DNA from: Okapia johnstoni
Lineage: Eukaryota; Chordata; Mammalia; Artiodactyla; Giraffidae
Direction of reading: 5' to 3'
NCBI GenBank assembly: GCA_024291935.2
Contig: CM044309.1
Location: 99,845,628-99,909,627, forward strand
DNA length: 64,000 nt
Shown: positions 45,015-57,126 of the stretch, piece after piece
Position numbering within the stretch: the first letter of the stretch is position 1
Layout: each line of letters begins with the position of its first letter
Made by a program: the position numbers and the translations under genes
Notes under the pieces: generated by a model
What the model was told of the DNA's origin: nothing
The model's database searches: none
What the model saw: the letters and a program-made list of their open reading frames with translations, nothing else

Positions 45015-46395
45015 TTTATCAGCATGTTTCTTATCATCTAAGTCATGATCCTCTCTTCTTTCCAAAAGGCATGCTTACAAAGTATTAGGTGAAGAATTTT
45101 AAAAGTTGCCTCTATCCCTGAAATGTAATCTCTTCTGAAACAGGCTGGAAAGATTCTGAAGAGCAAAAAAGAAAGTATAATATACTTTAAGTTCTTTTAA
45201 GGTCAGAACCAACACTTGAACTAATTCCAAGTTAGTGATTCCTGCAGAAATATTTGCTGTCTTGTTGCAGATGGACAATGTGACAATAAGAGGGTAAGTG
45301 GCTAGGAATTTATACCTCAGACAGTCTGATGGCTCTTGAGATGCAAGCCAGGCAACTGAACTCACTGAAATATGAGAACAAAGGACAGGGTTTCTAATGA
45401 GATTTAGCTTCTCAGCAAGAGCACACACTGTGTATAGGGAGCACTGTTTTAACTTTCCGATATTTTAAAATACATTGGTATCATTAGTGCAGGACCATTT
45501 AAAGGTTGATAGGATTCCAATAGAAAAATCAATGACCAGTATAGGATAACACTAAGGTCATTTTAAAAAGGGCATGAAATGGGCAGCTAATTCCCAGAGA
45601 TTTGCTGTGTGATTCTCAATGCAGCGTCTAATAGAAGGATGATCAGCAAAGTTGCTTTGAATTACATTAAAAAACTATACTGTTGGCAGCAAAGACTTTT
45701 GCTTTGTTTGTACATAGTAACAAATTACATGACTACTATAGAACTGTTGGCATGCCAAAGACATAACCTAAATGACCAATTCTGTGGGATGATGCTAAGA
45801 ATACATGAAGTAACATAAATAACTTGCTCAAGGTCAAAGTTACAGGTAAGTTAGAACATGTAAGTCTGAAAGCTAATTCACTTCCCTTACTCCCCTATTT
45901 GGGGTTTTGAGAAATCCTGGAGTAAAGAAATCTATTCCACCTGATTTTACTTTGATGGGTTCAAAAGGGGCAAAGCCCACTGGGCTTCTAAAATCAGAAG
46001 CACACAGAGCTGCCTGGCCAAAATACCACCCTAAAGAAATGGTCAATCAAGTCAACACATCAGTTGTTGGTCTCGTTCAGGATTCTGCTCAAATTTAGCA
46101 AGCAGCATCATGGATTATGCCTTGCTTCTTCAAGATTACTCTAGATCTAAAGTAGATTCTCCCGTGAACTTTTCAACACTGTTTGCAAAAGGAGGCGGTG
46201 GTACTGCCCCTCTGCACTAGCTGAAAACCCCTAATCTTTCCTGGATAATCCAGATAACCTAGCTGGAAGCCTCTTATTCTATTGAAACCTGTGGATCTTA
46301 GGAGACCAAGAGATTTCCATTTGTTGCAGCCATTTAGATGTGTTCACAATGAAATAGCTATTTTTACATGAGCTTAAAAATAAGTTATTACATTT
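45015..46395. other. Unique DNA
   Basis: About 1.4 kb. No recognised repeat. Frames of 109, 69 and 63 codons between 45.1 and 46.1 kb show no domain, no splice context and no agreement in strand. Confidence 0.5.
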
Positions 46396-46917
46396 TGTTG
46401 TTGTCCAGTCATGTCTGACTCTTTGAGACTGCACGTACTGCACCATGCCAGGCTTCCCTGTCCCTCACCATCTCCCGGAGTTTGCTCAAACTCATGCCCA
46501 ATGAGTTGGTGATGCCATCCAACCATCTCATCTTCTGTTGTCCCCTTCTCCTCCAGCCCTCATTCTTTCCCAGCATCAGGGTCTTTTTCAATGAGTCAGC
46601 TCTTCACATCAGGTACCCAAAGTATTGAAGCTTCAACTTCAGCGTCAGTCCTTCCAATGAATATGCAGGGTTGATTTCCTTTAGGATTGACTGGTATGAC
46701 CTCCTTGCAGTCCAAGGAACTCTCAAGAGTCTTATCCAGCACCACAATTCAAAAGCATCAATTCTTTGGCACTCAGCCTTCTTTATGGTCCAACTCTCAC
46801 ATCCATACATGACTACTGGAAAAACCATAGCTTTGACTAGACGGACCTTTGTTGGCAAAGTGATATCTCTGCTTTTATTACACTATCTAGGTTTGTCATA
46901 GATTTTCTTCCAAGGAT
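46396..46917 (-). mobile_element. BovB 3' tail
   Basis: Antisense BovB, last 520 bp, 3' end at 46,396 (ttgttgttgtccagtcatg). Its minus frames (46,409-46,591 and 46,604-46,858) encode VFPVVMYGCESWTIKKAE and LLRVPWTARRSYQSILKEI, the C-terminal ORF2 blocks of BovB. Confidence 0.95.
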
Positions 46918-47385
46918 AAATATATAAATCAATGTAAAATATGGCTAAATCATTTTCGTCTTGGGAAACCTTCAGAGAACCTTTTTGCCTAAGCTCTTGA
47001 CCTGCATTTATGATACAGATGCTATCTTCTCTAACCATGACACTAAAAGCCTCAATTCAAAAAATTTTATGACCCAAGAGAAGAGATTGAAATTTTCTTT
47101 CTCAACTGGAGCTGCTTTACCATGTTTATGACAACTGTGGGAACTATCCTTTTATTTTCCAAAGACCCTCAAAGAGCATAATGTACACGGCAAGCAATCA
47201 ATTCAGGGGGCTGACTAACTCCCAAATATTCTTGGGCTAAACCATGAAAACCTGGAGACAGCAGCTTAGCTAAAGATTGTGAATTCTACCTGGAGGTCAG
47301 TCTCTCACGAAGCCTGGCACCTGGCCTGCGGGCAACAAGTTTGTCTACCTGATTCCTTCCAGCTGACTGCAATATTCTATTACAC
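46918..47385. other. No feature recognised
   Basis: About 470 bp, unique-looking, no frame of note. Confidence 0.45.
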
Positions 47386-47600
47386 TCCAAGAGGCGCTAG
47401 TGGTAAATAACACTTCTGCCAAGGCAGGAGACATAAGAGACAAGAATTCAATTTCCAGTTCAGGAAGATCCCCTGGAGGAGGGCAGGACAACCTACCGCA
47501 GTATTCTTGCCTGGAGAATCCCATGGACAGAGGAGCCTGGCAGGCTGCGGTTCATAGGGTCACACAGAGTCGGACACGACTGAAGAGACAGCGCGCACAA
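47386..47600 (+). mobile_element. Bov-tA SINE
   Basis: Sense Bov-tA with a head variant that contains ggagacataagagac, also seen at 57,127 and 63,800. The tail carries a short CG/CA-rich string (cagcgcgcacaag). Confidence 0.88.
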
Positions 47601-47882
47601 GAAGCTCACAACCGCAGACTGGCAGTGTGGGAACTGGAGAATGCTTGAAAAGCATTTAAGATTATTGAGGGGTTGTTTGTAAAGTGAACTTGCAGAAAGT
47701 GTCAATACACAATTTATGGGAAGGTAATTCTGTCTCCTATACCAGATCATTTAGAGGAAATACTTTGCTTCAGGTTATAATTTCCATAGATCTAGTCTGT
47801 AAGAGTATCATGTTTTTAATAAAGGCCATGTAATAAATAATAGCGGAGAGTATCTTAATTGACTCTTTCATACTGTTCGTTC

Positions 47883-48200
47883 TGTGTGTGTATATATATA
47901 TGTATATATATATGGCTGATTTGTTTTAATTGTACAGCAGAAACTAACACAACTATACCCCAATTGTTGGTGATTGTTTAGTCACTCAGTTGTGTCTGAC
48001 TGTATTGTGACTCCATAAACTGTAGCCGCCAGGCTCTTTTGTCCATAGGATTTCCCAGGCAAGAATCCTGGAATGGGTTGCCATTTCCTTCTCCAGGGAA
48101 TCTTCTAGACCCTGGGATTGAACCCACATATCCTGCATTGCAGGTAACTTCTTTTCACTGAGCCACCAGGGAAGCCCTATACCCTAATAAATAGATTTTT
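47883..48200 (+). mobile_element. Ruminant L1 3' end split by Bov-tA
   Basis: A GT/TA microsatellite passes into atatggctgatttgttt, acagcagaaactaacacaac; after the SINE it resumes as accctaataaatag and a T/A tract. Confidence 0.8.
47965..48176 (-). mobile_element. Bov-tA SINE in L1 with target duplication
   Basis: Antisense Bov-tA. Target-site duplication ctataccccaat (47,953-47,964) and ctataccctaat (48,177-48,188), one mismatch. Confidence 0.92.
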
Positions 48201-50953
48201 TTTTTTAAAGAGAAAGTTCTAAGATAATTCTTGTCCTTTAGCCTAAGTCTCCTCATTTTTGTAATAAGAAATAATGTTTTGAAATGTATGTATAATTGAA
48301 GATTTTTTCTATAATGAGAGTGCGTATTGTACATATATATCATTTAGAGGAAGAACTTAAATTTATTCCATACTGTTACTTCCTTTTTGAAATATTAATA
48401 TGTTTGCTGTGTTTAATTAAAATAGCTCTTTGAGGTTCAAAAATATCTGTTTGCAAGTTTCTGAAATGGAGTTTAGAAAAAAGGAATGCGGTTTCTTGGG
48501 TGGAGAAAGGAGGTTTGTTCAAGGAGGAGACTCATGGAATAAGCGTAGAGAATCATTAAGCAGTTCTGCCAAGGTCAGCATTAACTTCAGTTACTGGCTA
48601 CATATTTTACACTAAACACTGCTCAAGTTAAAATTCCCTTTGATGGTTAAATGGTGGCACCATTTATCCCCTCGCTGGGTTTATTTGGTAGAGATAACAA
48701 GAGAGGAGGCTGTGTGAGCAGCTGGTTCATTCCTCTTCCATCTTTCTCATACCTGTTATTTCTTCTCTGAGTTTCATCCTTGAAAATGGAGTCCTCTGAA
48801 ATCAACTTCATGAGTAGCTTCAACGAAGCCTTAAACTTCACCTTTCTGCTCTCAAGTCATTCACTTTTTTCTCTCATTAACTCACGCTTTTGGATAGGGA
48901 AGTTCATCCTAGGCTATTCCCTTGGGGCTATTGTCTGGTCCTTTACCATTCAATTCTTGATGGAGACTACATGTAACACAAACCACTCTACAGTGGGGGC
49001 AGATGTTCTCAGGCTGCTAGAGGCCCACTCTTTGACCCTGCACAGGACTTGATTAAAACTTGCCTAGCCATTTCTTTCCAGGATCCAGTTCCCTGAGGCC
49101 AGACTAGCCAGGACACCTCCCTACTTATCTAGGTGTCCCACACCAAGGAGTGATAAATTAGGTGTTCCTTCTGAAGTTACTTTTCGTTCCCTAGTAAAGT
49201 CTAGGACCACAGCGTTCAGAGTGGGTCGAGGTAGAGGGAGCTGACCGCTGAGCAGGTTGACAGATGTGATTGGACAGTTAGTTGCTGGAGAAGGAGAGTG
49301 GATATTGGCTATGTTTCTGTCCTCTTTGGTAATTCCTAAAAAATATGTGTAACTCAAGAACTTAGTATCTGGGCAGGTCATATTTCAGGAATAACTGATG
49401 AATAATGATCAATCTATTTTGTATCCTTAATCACTAGCTTAATGTGCATTCTTGTATTGCTGAGTTTTTCTGGTGTTCTCATCTCTCCTCTGAGTCAGGT
49501 ATCTGGGCTTATTTTTGCAGAGACCACAGGTCCCTGAAATGATAGCCCTGCTCTTCACCCTCAACTCCTTTCTTTTTTGCTCCTTGTGTCAAGTTAAGAA
49601 ATTTTCATTGCCCTCTATGGATTTCTGGTTTCCAAGACATCATTCTCAGTGGTGCTCTGAGATAACAGAGAGGTCTTTCTAGCATCATCCTAGTGGTTTT
49701 GGGGATCTGTAGGTCATCACTAGCTTATCTGCTTGTAGGGTGATCTCGACCAGTAATTACCATCATGTCATAGTCTTCCTAGAGTTAATTAACACTCTAC
49801 CCTGATTGCTGACAGATATTTTCTCAGCTTCAAAGTGTCACAGTGGTCATTGGAGTGGTAAGTGATAGACCTGGGGTCCAATAATTATGGATATGAATTC
49901 AAGCCAAGATATAGAATATTGGACTTTTGTTTTTCTGGACCATGTTGTTCTTAGAAAAGTCAACGTTATGCATCCATTTTATGACTGTATTATCATTGTA
50001 CTTTCTTAGTTTTTCATCACTCAATAAATGTTACTTTGTCTGTGTGGATCACAGAAAGGATTGGCATCTTATGAAAAGATTAACAGAGGAGAAAACTACA
50101 AATTCTTTGTATGTATAGATCACAGAAAGATTGACATTTTGTTCAGGGAATGCCATAGAAAACTCAAACAGGGGGCAACTTTTCATCACACACATATAGA
50201 AAAATAGAGCTTGATCGATAAGGCTATGTAGTTATTGACCTGTGAACACTTGGCTAAAGAGAATGCTTCTCTGACAAATCAAGAAAAAGAGCCAAACACC
50301 TCAAGTGAGAAGTCTAACAAATAACCCCACTGAGCTCCATCTGTATGTGTGAGTCGCTCGGGTCAGTGAGGCGCAGGGGCATACGACCATACTGACTGCC
50401 TGCCATTCCCCTGATGCCTGTCTGCCTGCTCCTGCTCTCACTTGGTCAGTCTTCTGAGAGAATCAGTCCTCAGCTCCAAGAACCTGCCTTAATTTACAAA
50501 CAGCTGAGAAGCTGTGCTACCATCGGGAGTGGTGAAGATTGAGCCCTATTGGCCACAACCTGAGTCTATTAACATCTGGTAGCTTGCTCACCAAAACCCT
50601 AAGCTCTCTTTCTCTCTCAGAGTGGATGGCAGAGGCTTTTTCCCTTGGTAACCAGAGTCTTTCTCCTCCCCCAATTCTCCACCAAAACCTATTCTGACAA
50701 TTCAGATCAGGATTGACTTGAACTGTGATGGAGGTCATGAGAAAATGTTTTCTCTTTAGATTCTACTCACCGAGTAACTTATGGGATATTTTTATGCACA
50801 GGAACTTTCAATCTGTTAAATGGCCATATGTTCATATTAGCTATTGTCCCTTGGAGTTATTGGTGCTTTAATTCTCTGTATATTTGCATTTGTCTGGCGG
50901 GGGAGGAATTGGCCTTAAAGACTATTGATGAACACATGCTTTTGGTTGATGCT
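48201..50953. other. Longest repeat-poor block
   Basis: About 2.75 kb in which I recognise no interspersed repeat, exon or RNA gene. Frames of 60-90 codons (for example 48,780-49,052 and 49,121-49,381) have no known domain. A weak internal repetition of gatcacagaaag is at 50,047 and 50,119. It is the best candidate in the window for conserved non-coding DNA, but nothing shows function. Confidence 0.5.
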
Positions 50954-50967
50954 AACAGGTGTAACTT

Positions 50968-51183
50968 GAAAGTGAAAAGTATTAGTCACTCAGCCATGTC
51001 TGACTCTTTGTGACCTCGTGGACTGTAGCCCACTGGGTTCCTCTGACCATGGAATTCTCCAGGCAGGAATACTAGAGTGGGTAGCCAGTGCCTTCTCTGG
51101 GGGATCTTCTTGACCCAGGGATCGAACCTGGGTCTCCTGCATTGCAGGAGGATTCTTTGCCATCTGAGCCACCAGGGAAACCC
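50968..51183 (-). mobile_element. Bov-tA SINE with target duplication
   Basis: Antisense Bov-tA; target-site duplication aacaggtgtaactt (50,954-50,967) and aacaggtgtgactt (51,184-51,197), one mismatch in 14. Confidence 0.94.
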
Positions 51184-51340
51184 AACAGGTGTGACTTAGG
51201 AAAGCACATATTGGCTAAGTTCTGAGTTGACCTTGAGTAGAACAAAACACACAAACCAAGAATCAGTCCTTGGAAGTTTCCTAGAAGCAATAAGTACTGA
51301 ATCAGATTTTAGAAAGGATAATTGATTCTTTTGTTTAAAG

Positions 51341-51430
51341 GTAAAATTCCATAGACAGAGGAACCTGGGAGGCTACAGTCCATGGGGTCACAAGGAGTCA
51401 AAGACAACTGAGCACATACACAACACACAT
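51341..51430 (+). mobile_element. BovA 3' fragment
   Basis: Sense, last part of BovA: ttccatagacagaggaacct, acagtccatggggtcacaag, followed by a short CA-rich tail. Confidence 0.85.
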
Positions 51431-52019
51431 AGCCTGCTGCAACATGCAGGAGATCAAGTCAAACACCATTAAGCAGAAATTGACTGGAAATGGATAAACA
51501 AGCCTTTCAATTTTAGTCTTAATAATACTTTCAAATACTTTTAAATTATTAGCTCTATTAGCATAGAACAGAATGAGCTATTAGTAGAAATGTGTATGTT
51601 ACAGTTTGGAAGACAAGAAAGATCTGAAATTGGCAATGTCTTCTCTTTGATAAAATACCTGCTTTATGTTTTTGGAAGAGGAAGAAGAAGGCAATATTTT
51701 ATTTAAATAATAAATAAGTTATTCATTTGAAATGTAGCTAGCATTTGTTATGGAAGACACATTTGGAATGAGAAACAAAATAACGTAATGTGCTAATTCA
51801 GAACAAGTAAAAGCAGATTTCTATCAAATTATCTTTTAATTTAATGAAAAAAATCCATATAGGAGAAAAATGGACAGGTCTGAGACAGTATAAAATTCTT
51901 GTTTCAAATAATAGTATTCTATGTAAATTATAAAAAGTAGATCAAGTCTACCAGAACCACCCTAAGAATGATACAGAAGAAGCAACACTGAATATTGATA
52001 TGCAATGCAGTTTGTTTTT
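51431..52019. other. AT-rich unique DNA
   Basis: About 590 bp with several TAAT/ATTA strings between 51,690 and 51,850 and no recognised repeat. The composition resembles conserved non-coding DNA, but this is only an impression. Confidence 0.4.
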
Positions 52020-53070
52020 AAATCAAATACCAAGACTGGCCTCATGCTACAGTGCAAAACCCTTACCTCCTCCTTAAATTTCCCTATCAAGTGTGATCTA
52101 CAATTTGTTCGGGAAAATGTCCCACTGACCATTCACTGCATTCAGAATAAAATCCAAAGGCCTTGTCCTGCTTTTCAAAAGTCTTTGCAAAATTAAGCCT
52201 TAGTTAAGCGTTCAGCTTAATGTCCCATAAAAACCAGGAAGACCCAATGCTTCAATTAGAGGAGCTGGCTTCACATTCAAGAAACTGAATGTGTGCCCAT
52301 ATCCAGGCCTTAATTTGGTGGATTTGGACTGCTTAGCCAGCTTCATCCTTGCTTTACAATGTCTGTCTCACAAAAGTTTCCCCCTCATTTTTGGCCAAAT
52401 TCAAACTCCCTTTGGTTTAAAGAACCTTTGCAGAATTTAGAAAAAATATCCTTTTTTCTTTTATTCTTCTAAAAGATTATTAGCTGCTCTGTTTGACAAC
52501 TGATACATCCAATGGAACTCCGCGTGCCGTGAACTTTACCTTCTAAGGTAGAAAACACACAGTAAGCATTCACTTATTATCTGTTGCCTGTCTAACATTG
52601 CTACTCAAGTCATGCTTTCTTCCTCAAAACTGACCTGGTCAGGTCCCAATCTTCTTCAATCTAATTATAAAAATAGTTCCCCAAACAGGTCACTATACCT
52701 CTAGCCCAACCCTTTCCACACTGTTATCATAAAGATCTCTTGAAAACAGAAACTGAAAAATGCCATGCTGTTTTATTTGTTTATTTATTGGTCACACCTT
52801 AAGACATGTAGGATCTTAGTTCCCCAACCAGGGATCGAACTGTAGTGGAAGAACAGAGTCTTAACCACTGGACCACCAGGGAATTCCCCATGCTATTTTA
52901 AAAACTGCGGTCCTCTCTCTGTCCCTCTCACTCACTCAGAGGTTGAATTCCACAGGCTTTATATGACACACAAAGCCCTGGGATTTGTCCCTCCTCCTTC
53001 CACAGTTAATTGTCTGAAACTTTCTTTCATGTGCTTTATATCCCAGCAACACTGGAGCTTTGCATCTTAT
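52020..53070 (+). mobile_element. L2 3' region, split by CHR SINE
   Basis: Sense L2: ttcagaataaaatccaaagg and the pyrimidine-rich tcctcaaaactgacctggtc text, then acacacaaagccctgggatt. The order suggests one or two adjacent L2 copies. A CHR SINE at 52,776-52,887 interrupts it. Confidence 0.6.
52776..52887 (-). mobile_element. CHR-type SINE in L2 with target duplication
   Basis: Antisense, short CHR-type SINE with gggatcgaactgtagtgg and ggaccaccagggaattcc. Target-site duplication ccatgctgtttta (52,763-52,775) and ccatgctatttta (52,888-52,900), one mismatch. Confidence 0.88.
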
Positions 53071-54004
53071 GCAAGTGATAGCTTCCAGAAGATCTACTGT
53101 AATTTAAAACTTGCAATAATACAAGTGTCCTCATGTGAATGAATATCATCTAGGAAGAACATTTTGGAGCAGTTATTTGAATATATTTTAACCATAATAG
53201 AGTGTTTTTCCTTTCATATTCTTTGGCCCAAAATGCCTCTATTATTATTTTCCAGCATATTGTGTCTTAAATTTACAGAGCACATGGTAGTGGATTTTTG
53301 GAGTTCTTTGTGACTTTTTATTGCATTTAAATCTTGTTTCAAAGTTATGGATTTCCAGGCATTATTTCAGGTCTGAATTTTAACCTTAGCTCTAGCAGTC
53401 CTATTTAATGAGGATTTCCGTTATATTATTATAGGGTTGGAGGAGATAATTTAAATTACAAGCAGTGAATGCTAAAATTACAAGATGAAAGTCACTCGAA
53501 AGCATTCACAGAAATTTGAATGCAGGTAAACAGCAGTGGTCAGACGTAGGACAGAAGATATTTCTTTTCGCTAGCAAAAATGGCCACATGGCAGGAACAG
53601 AAACTGGTCTCTTCGTATGTTGGCCATTTCATCATATTTTTCCTGAATATCATTCAAAACTGCACCCTAAAGTTACATTATTTGAATATTCCAAACTTGT
53701 ATGGAAACCTTTTAAAAGGGCATATCCTAAGACACTATCATTCTTTACAAGCTTGATTATATCACCTTCTTTCTTTAACTCTCAGCAACTGCCTCTAAAT
53801 CACTGATTTCATTTTCCTTTCCTGAAATCAAGTGTCAGTCCATGAACTTGCTCTTTGCTCTTTATTTCTACTCTTCCTTTAAAGAAGTTCATATAAATCT
53901 TTTCGATTATACACCATAATTTCTCATTCACGCCCACTGTATGGAGCATGTTTATATTCTTTAAAGATGTCACCTATGAAACTCTCATTGTGTTTTATAA
54001 AATC
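53071..54004. other. Unique DNA
   Basis: About 930 bp. The 96-codon plus frame at 53,516-53,806 has no recognised domain and no splice context, so it is not called. Confidence 0.5.
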
Positions 54005-54150
54005 TAAGACATTGTCTCTCAAATGTAAGGATACATGAGAATCCTCAGGGGGTAAAATGTGCAAACCAGCAATAATCTGATCCAATAGATTTAGAATAGG
54101 GTTTGGAAATTTTCATCTTCACAAACATGGCAGGAGATTCTCATGCTGGT
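54005..54150 (+). mobile_element. MER5/MER20-like hAT relic
   Basis: TGTCTCTCAAATGTAAGGAT, acatgagaatcctcaggggg and the late aggagattctcatgctggt follow the layout of a short non-autonomous hAT-Charlie element. The exact family is uncertain. Confidence 0.55.
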
Positions 54151-54189
54151 CTCTGTGATGTGCAAACCTCATTCACTGCTTTGCAGTAC

Positions 54190-55075
54190 TTTTGTTATTG
54201 AATCCAAGTTTGTGTGTCTGGCACACAGTGTCCAAATAAACCAAAATGTTGGAGTTTGGAGCAAAGATTGTTTTATTGCAAGTGACAAGCAGGGAGAACT
54301 GGGTGGCTCATACTCAAGCCCGAATTCCTTGATGGTTTTAGGGGAAGAGTTCTTCCAGGCAAAATTTGGAGGTAGGGCTGCAGGGTGTGTGACTTTCCAC
54401 TGCTTGGTTGGTGGGAAGGTAACAGGGCAGTGTTCCAGGAGTCTCAATCATCAGCCTTCTGGTTCCAGCCAGTCTTGGGTCTAGTGCTTGTGTTCAGCCT
54501 AAAGTTACCATCCTCCACCTGGGTTCCTGTAGAAGAATTCAGAGATGTGTATCAGATTGCTATGTGTATCCCTTGAGGAGGAACCAGGACCCTGCCCCCA
54601 TCCTGCACTATTGTTCCTTTTTGTTGTTGTTGTTAGTTGCACTATTGTTTCGGCTGCCTTTCCTCTATTTCTGCATTTCCTCACTCCTCTAATTAGTAAC
54701 TATTTAAATATGCCCTTTGGAACTCAGGGAAGGTCTAAGAGACGGAATTAGGCATTGTGCATGCTCACTTGCTCAGTTGTGTCTGACTCTTTGAGACCCT
54801 ACTGACTGTAGCCCCCCCAAGGCTCCTCTGTCCTTGGGTTTTCCCAGGCGAGAGAACTGGAGTGGATTGCCATTTCTTCTCCAGGGGATGTTTCTGACCC
54901 ATGGATCGAACCTGCGTCTCCTGCATTGGCAGGTGGGTTCTTTACTGCTGAGACATCAGGGAAGCCCTCAGAAGATTGAAAACTTCCTACAAACAAGAAA
55001 TGGGCGCTTGGGAAGGGTTTTGTACCTGGGAAGGCCCTATGGGGTCCTGCTTGGTTTCACTTTTTAGCAGTTTCA
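54190..55075 (-). mobile_element. LTR-type sequence A, ERV-derived
   Basis: Antisense. Reading from the low end: a U5-like part with a reversed poly-A signal (ttttattgc near 54,272), a long U3-like part, then an actcagggaaggtc block (54,722) and, after a Bov-tA at 54,755-54,967, ggccctatggggtcctgc. Sequence B at 57.5 kb has the same blocks in the same order. No gag, pol or env sequence is seen beside it, so it is treated as a solo LTR. The family name is not assigned. Confidence 0.5.
54755..54967 (-). mobile_element. Bov-tA SINE in LTR A
   Basis: Antisense Bov-tA with head end gacatcagggaagccc and well-kept B-box complement (ggatcgaacctgcg). It splits the LTR-type sequence. Confidence 0.9.
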
Positions 55076-55380
55076 CCTGGTTCTCCTTTATTCTTGGAAT
55101 ACTCTACATAAAACTTCCTCCCTGTTTGAGTGATGTTCATTATCTTTAGATTTTTTACACATTTATTCTCCATCCTGTCTGAAGTTGAAAATGTCTTTCA
55201 AAATATTGATTTTGTTCCTTTGCCTGAGGATTATATCCATATTATTATTTGATGACTAACCACTGATATTTGGAAAGTGACTTGATGAATATTTTTTCTT
55301 GCATTTTGCTTAACTCTCTATTCTATAAAGAAATTGATCATATCCCAGTCTAATTTGCCTGATTTCAAAGAGAACTTGGG
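55076..55380. other. No feature recognised
   Basis: About 300 bp, AT-rich, nothing recognised. Confidence 0.4.
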
Positions 55381-55557
55381 GGACTTCCCTGGTGGTCTAG
55401 TAGCTAAGACAGCACTCCCAATGCAGGGGACCTGGGTTCAATCCCTGGTCAAGGAACTAGATCCCACATGCCTCAACTAACAGTTCACATGCCAACACTA
55501 AAGATCCCATGTGCTGCAAGTAACACCTGGTGCAGCCAAATAAATAAATAAATAATT
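55381..55557 (+). mobile_element. CHR-type SINE
   Basis: Sense CHR-type SINE: gggacttccctggtggtcta head, gggttcaatccctgg B box, ggtgcagccaaataaataaa end. Confidence 0.92.
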
Positions 55558-56437
55558 TTTAAATGATCTTAAGATAACTTCATCATCAGAAAAGGTGGTA
55601 TCTTTCAATTTACATATCACAGCTTTCCAGTTTCCTGTATGGTAATCACATTGTTTTGCAAGAACCATTTCTCTTCTTTAAATGTATATTAGTATGTACA
55701 GGCAATCTGATGCCCTGCAATCCTGATGATTTTGCAGGCTGGTTGTAAATATGTGTCCTCAGAGAGTGCAATGTTCCTGCTTACACCTCTGCCATTGGAC
55801 ATTCTGTTTTTACTGAGCACCTTTAACACTATACTGAGAAAAGTAATTAAATTCTTTGTTTCCTTCTTAGTTTATTGGCTGAGTGGGGCAGAGAATAGGC
55901 AGAACATGAGATTGGGTTCTGGATCAATGTCACTGATCATACATCATCCAACACAGATCTCAACCTTGCCTTCCTTTTCTCCTATAGAAGCTACTGAAAT
56001 CTCAGCATATTGTGGGCAGTTGTCATGATTTGCATATTAACTCTTCCTTCCAGTGATTCTTTTTGTGATATCCTCCCCAATTTTTTTATTCTTTTTTGTT
56101 CCAGTGGTTGTGCATAATTCCAGTTGTACAAGAAGCATTTTTACACCCTTGCCCTCTGAATTATAAACCCCCCTTCTGAATTTATTTTGTTGTTACCTGA
56201 CACACCTTCACGACTCCAAGTATAACTGGAGAGGAGAGCTTTGAGAGACAGATATATCTGGAAGTGTATGAAGTCCATTCTATGTTTTTATCATTCAGTT
56301 TTTACATACAGATGCTCCACAAGCCTGAGAACTATTTTATTTAAAACAGTGACATTTAACCCACCACTTATGTTGCCTCGAGTAATATCCACATCTTGAT
56401 GTAAATCCATCAAATCTCAAAAAATGTTTCACTGTTT
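55558..56437. other. Unique DNA
   Basis: About 880 bp. The 100-codon plus frame at 55,726-56,028 starts in unique DNA and has no domain or splice context. Confidence 0.45.
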
Positions 56438-56755
56438 TCATAGAGAATAGACTTTTGGTTGCCAAGAGAGTAGAGGGAGGGAAGTATTGGGAGTTTGGGA
56501 TTAGTAGATGCAAACTAGTGAATATAAACAACAAGATCCTACTGTATAGCATGGGGAACTGTATTCAATATCCTGTCTTAAACCATAATGGAAAAGAAAA
56601 TGAAAAACAATACACACACACACACGTATATATATATATACGTGTGTGTGTGTGTGTGTGTATGTATGCATGTATGACAGAATCACTTTGCTATATATTG
56701 GAAATTAATGCAACATTGAAAGTCAACTACACTTTAATAAAATTTTTAAAAAAAT
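56438..56755 (+). mobile_element. L1 3' end with expanded microsatellite
   Basis: Sense L1 3' UTR: cttttggttgccaagagagt, tcctactgtatagcatgggg, gaatcactttgctatatatt, then tttaataaaattttt. The TA/TG-prone position normal in this UTR has grown into the 44-bp palindrome listed separately. Confidence 0.88.
56612..56655. repeat. 44-bp perfect palindromic CA/TA/TG microsatellite
   Basis: An (AC)n block, a CG, a (TA)n core, a CG and a (GT)n block form an exact reverse-complement palindrome centred between 56,633 and 56,634; the GT side runs on to about 56,661. Confidence 0.97.
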
Positions 56756-57126
56756 ATTTCACTGTCTTAGAGAAAATATATAGATACCTATGACTTTGTA
56801 TATTTTCCTATAGTTGCAAATCCACTTGACTGTCACGTCAGACTTGCTTGTATACCTGAATAAGATTGCTTGCAAGAACTTCTTTAAATGTAAAACTCTT
56901 GGATTAAGTATTATGTAGTAGGCTTCACAATAAAAGTAAAAACCAAAAAGCTACAGAGCTTTTTATTAAAGTTGACAAGTATCAAGTGATCCTGATCCAA
57001 GTTCAACGAAGCATCTTTGTTATCATAGTAATTAAAGTAGGAATCTAAAGGGTGATACTTTGCATTAAAATGTAAGTGGTTTTTTTCTGTTCTGATTCTG
57101 TAACTTAAAAGTTATTAGACATGTAT
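56756..57126. other. No feature recognised
   Basis: About 370 bp, AT-rich, nothing recognised. Confidence 0.4.

Noticed and set aside
45099..45428. 109-codon minus-strand frame
   Set aside because: No domain recognised and no promoter or splice context; frames of this length occur by chance in 64 kb.
53516..53806. 96-codon plus-strand frame
   Set aside because: No recognised domain; only the length made it a candidate.
54143..54484. Overlapping 113- and 92-codon frames on both strands
   Set aside because: They lie in the LTR-type sequence A; overlap on both strands and lack of domains argue against coding.
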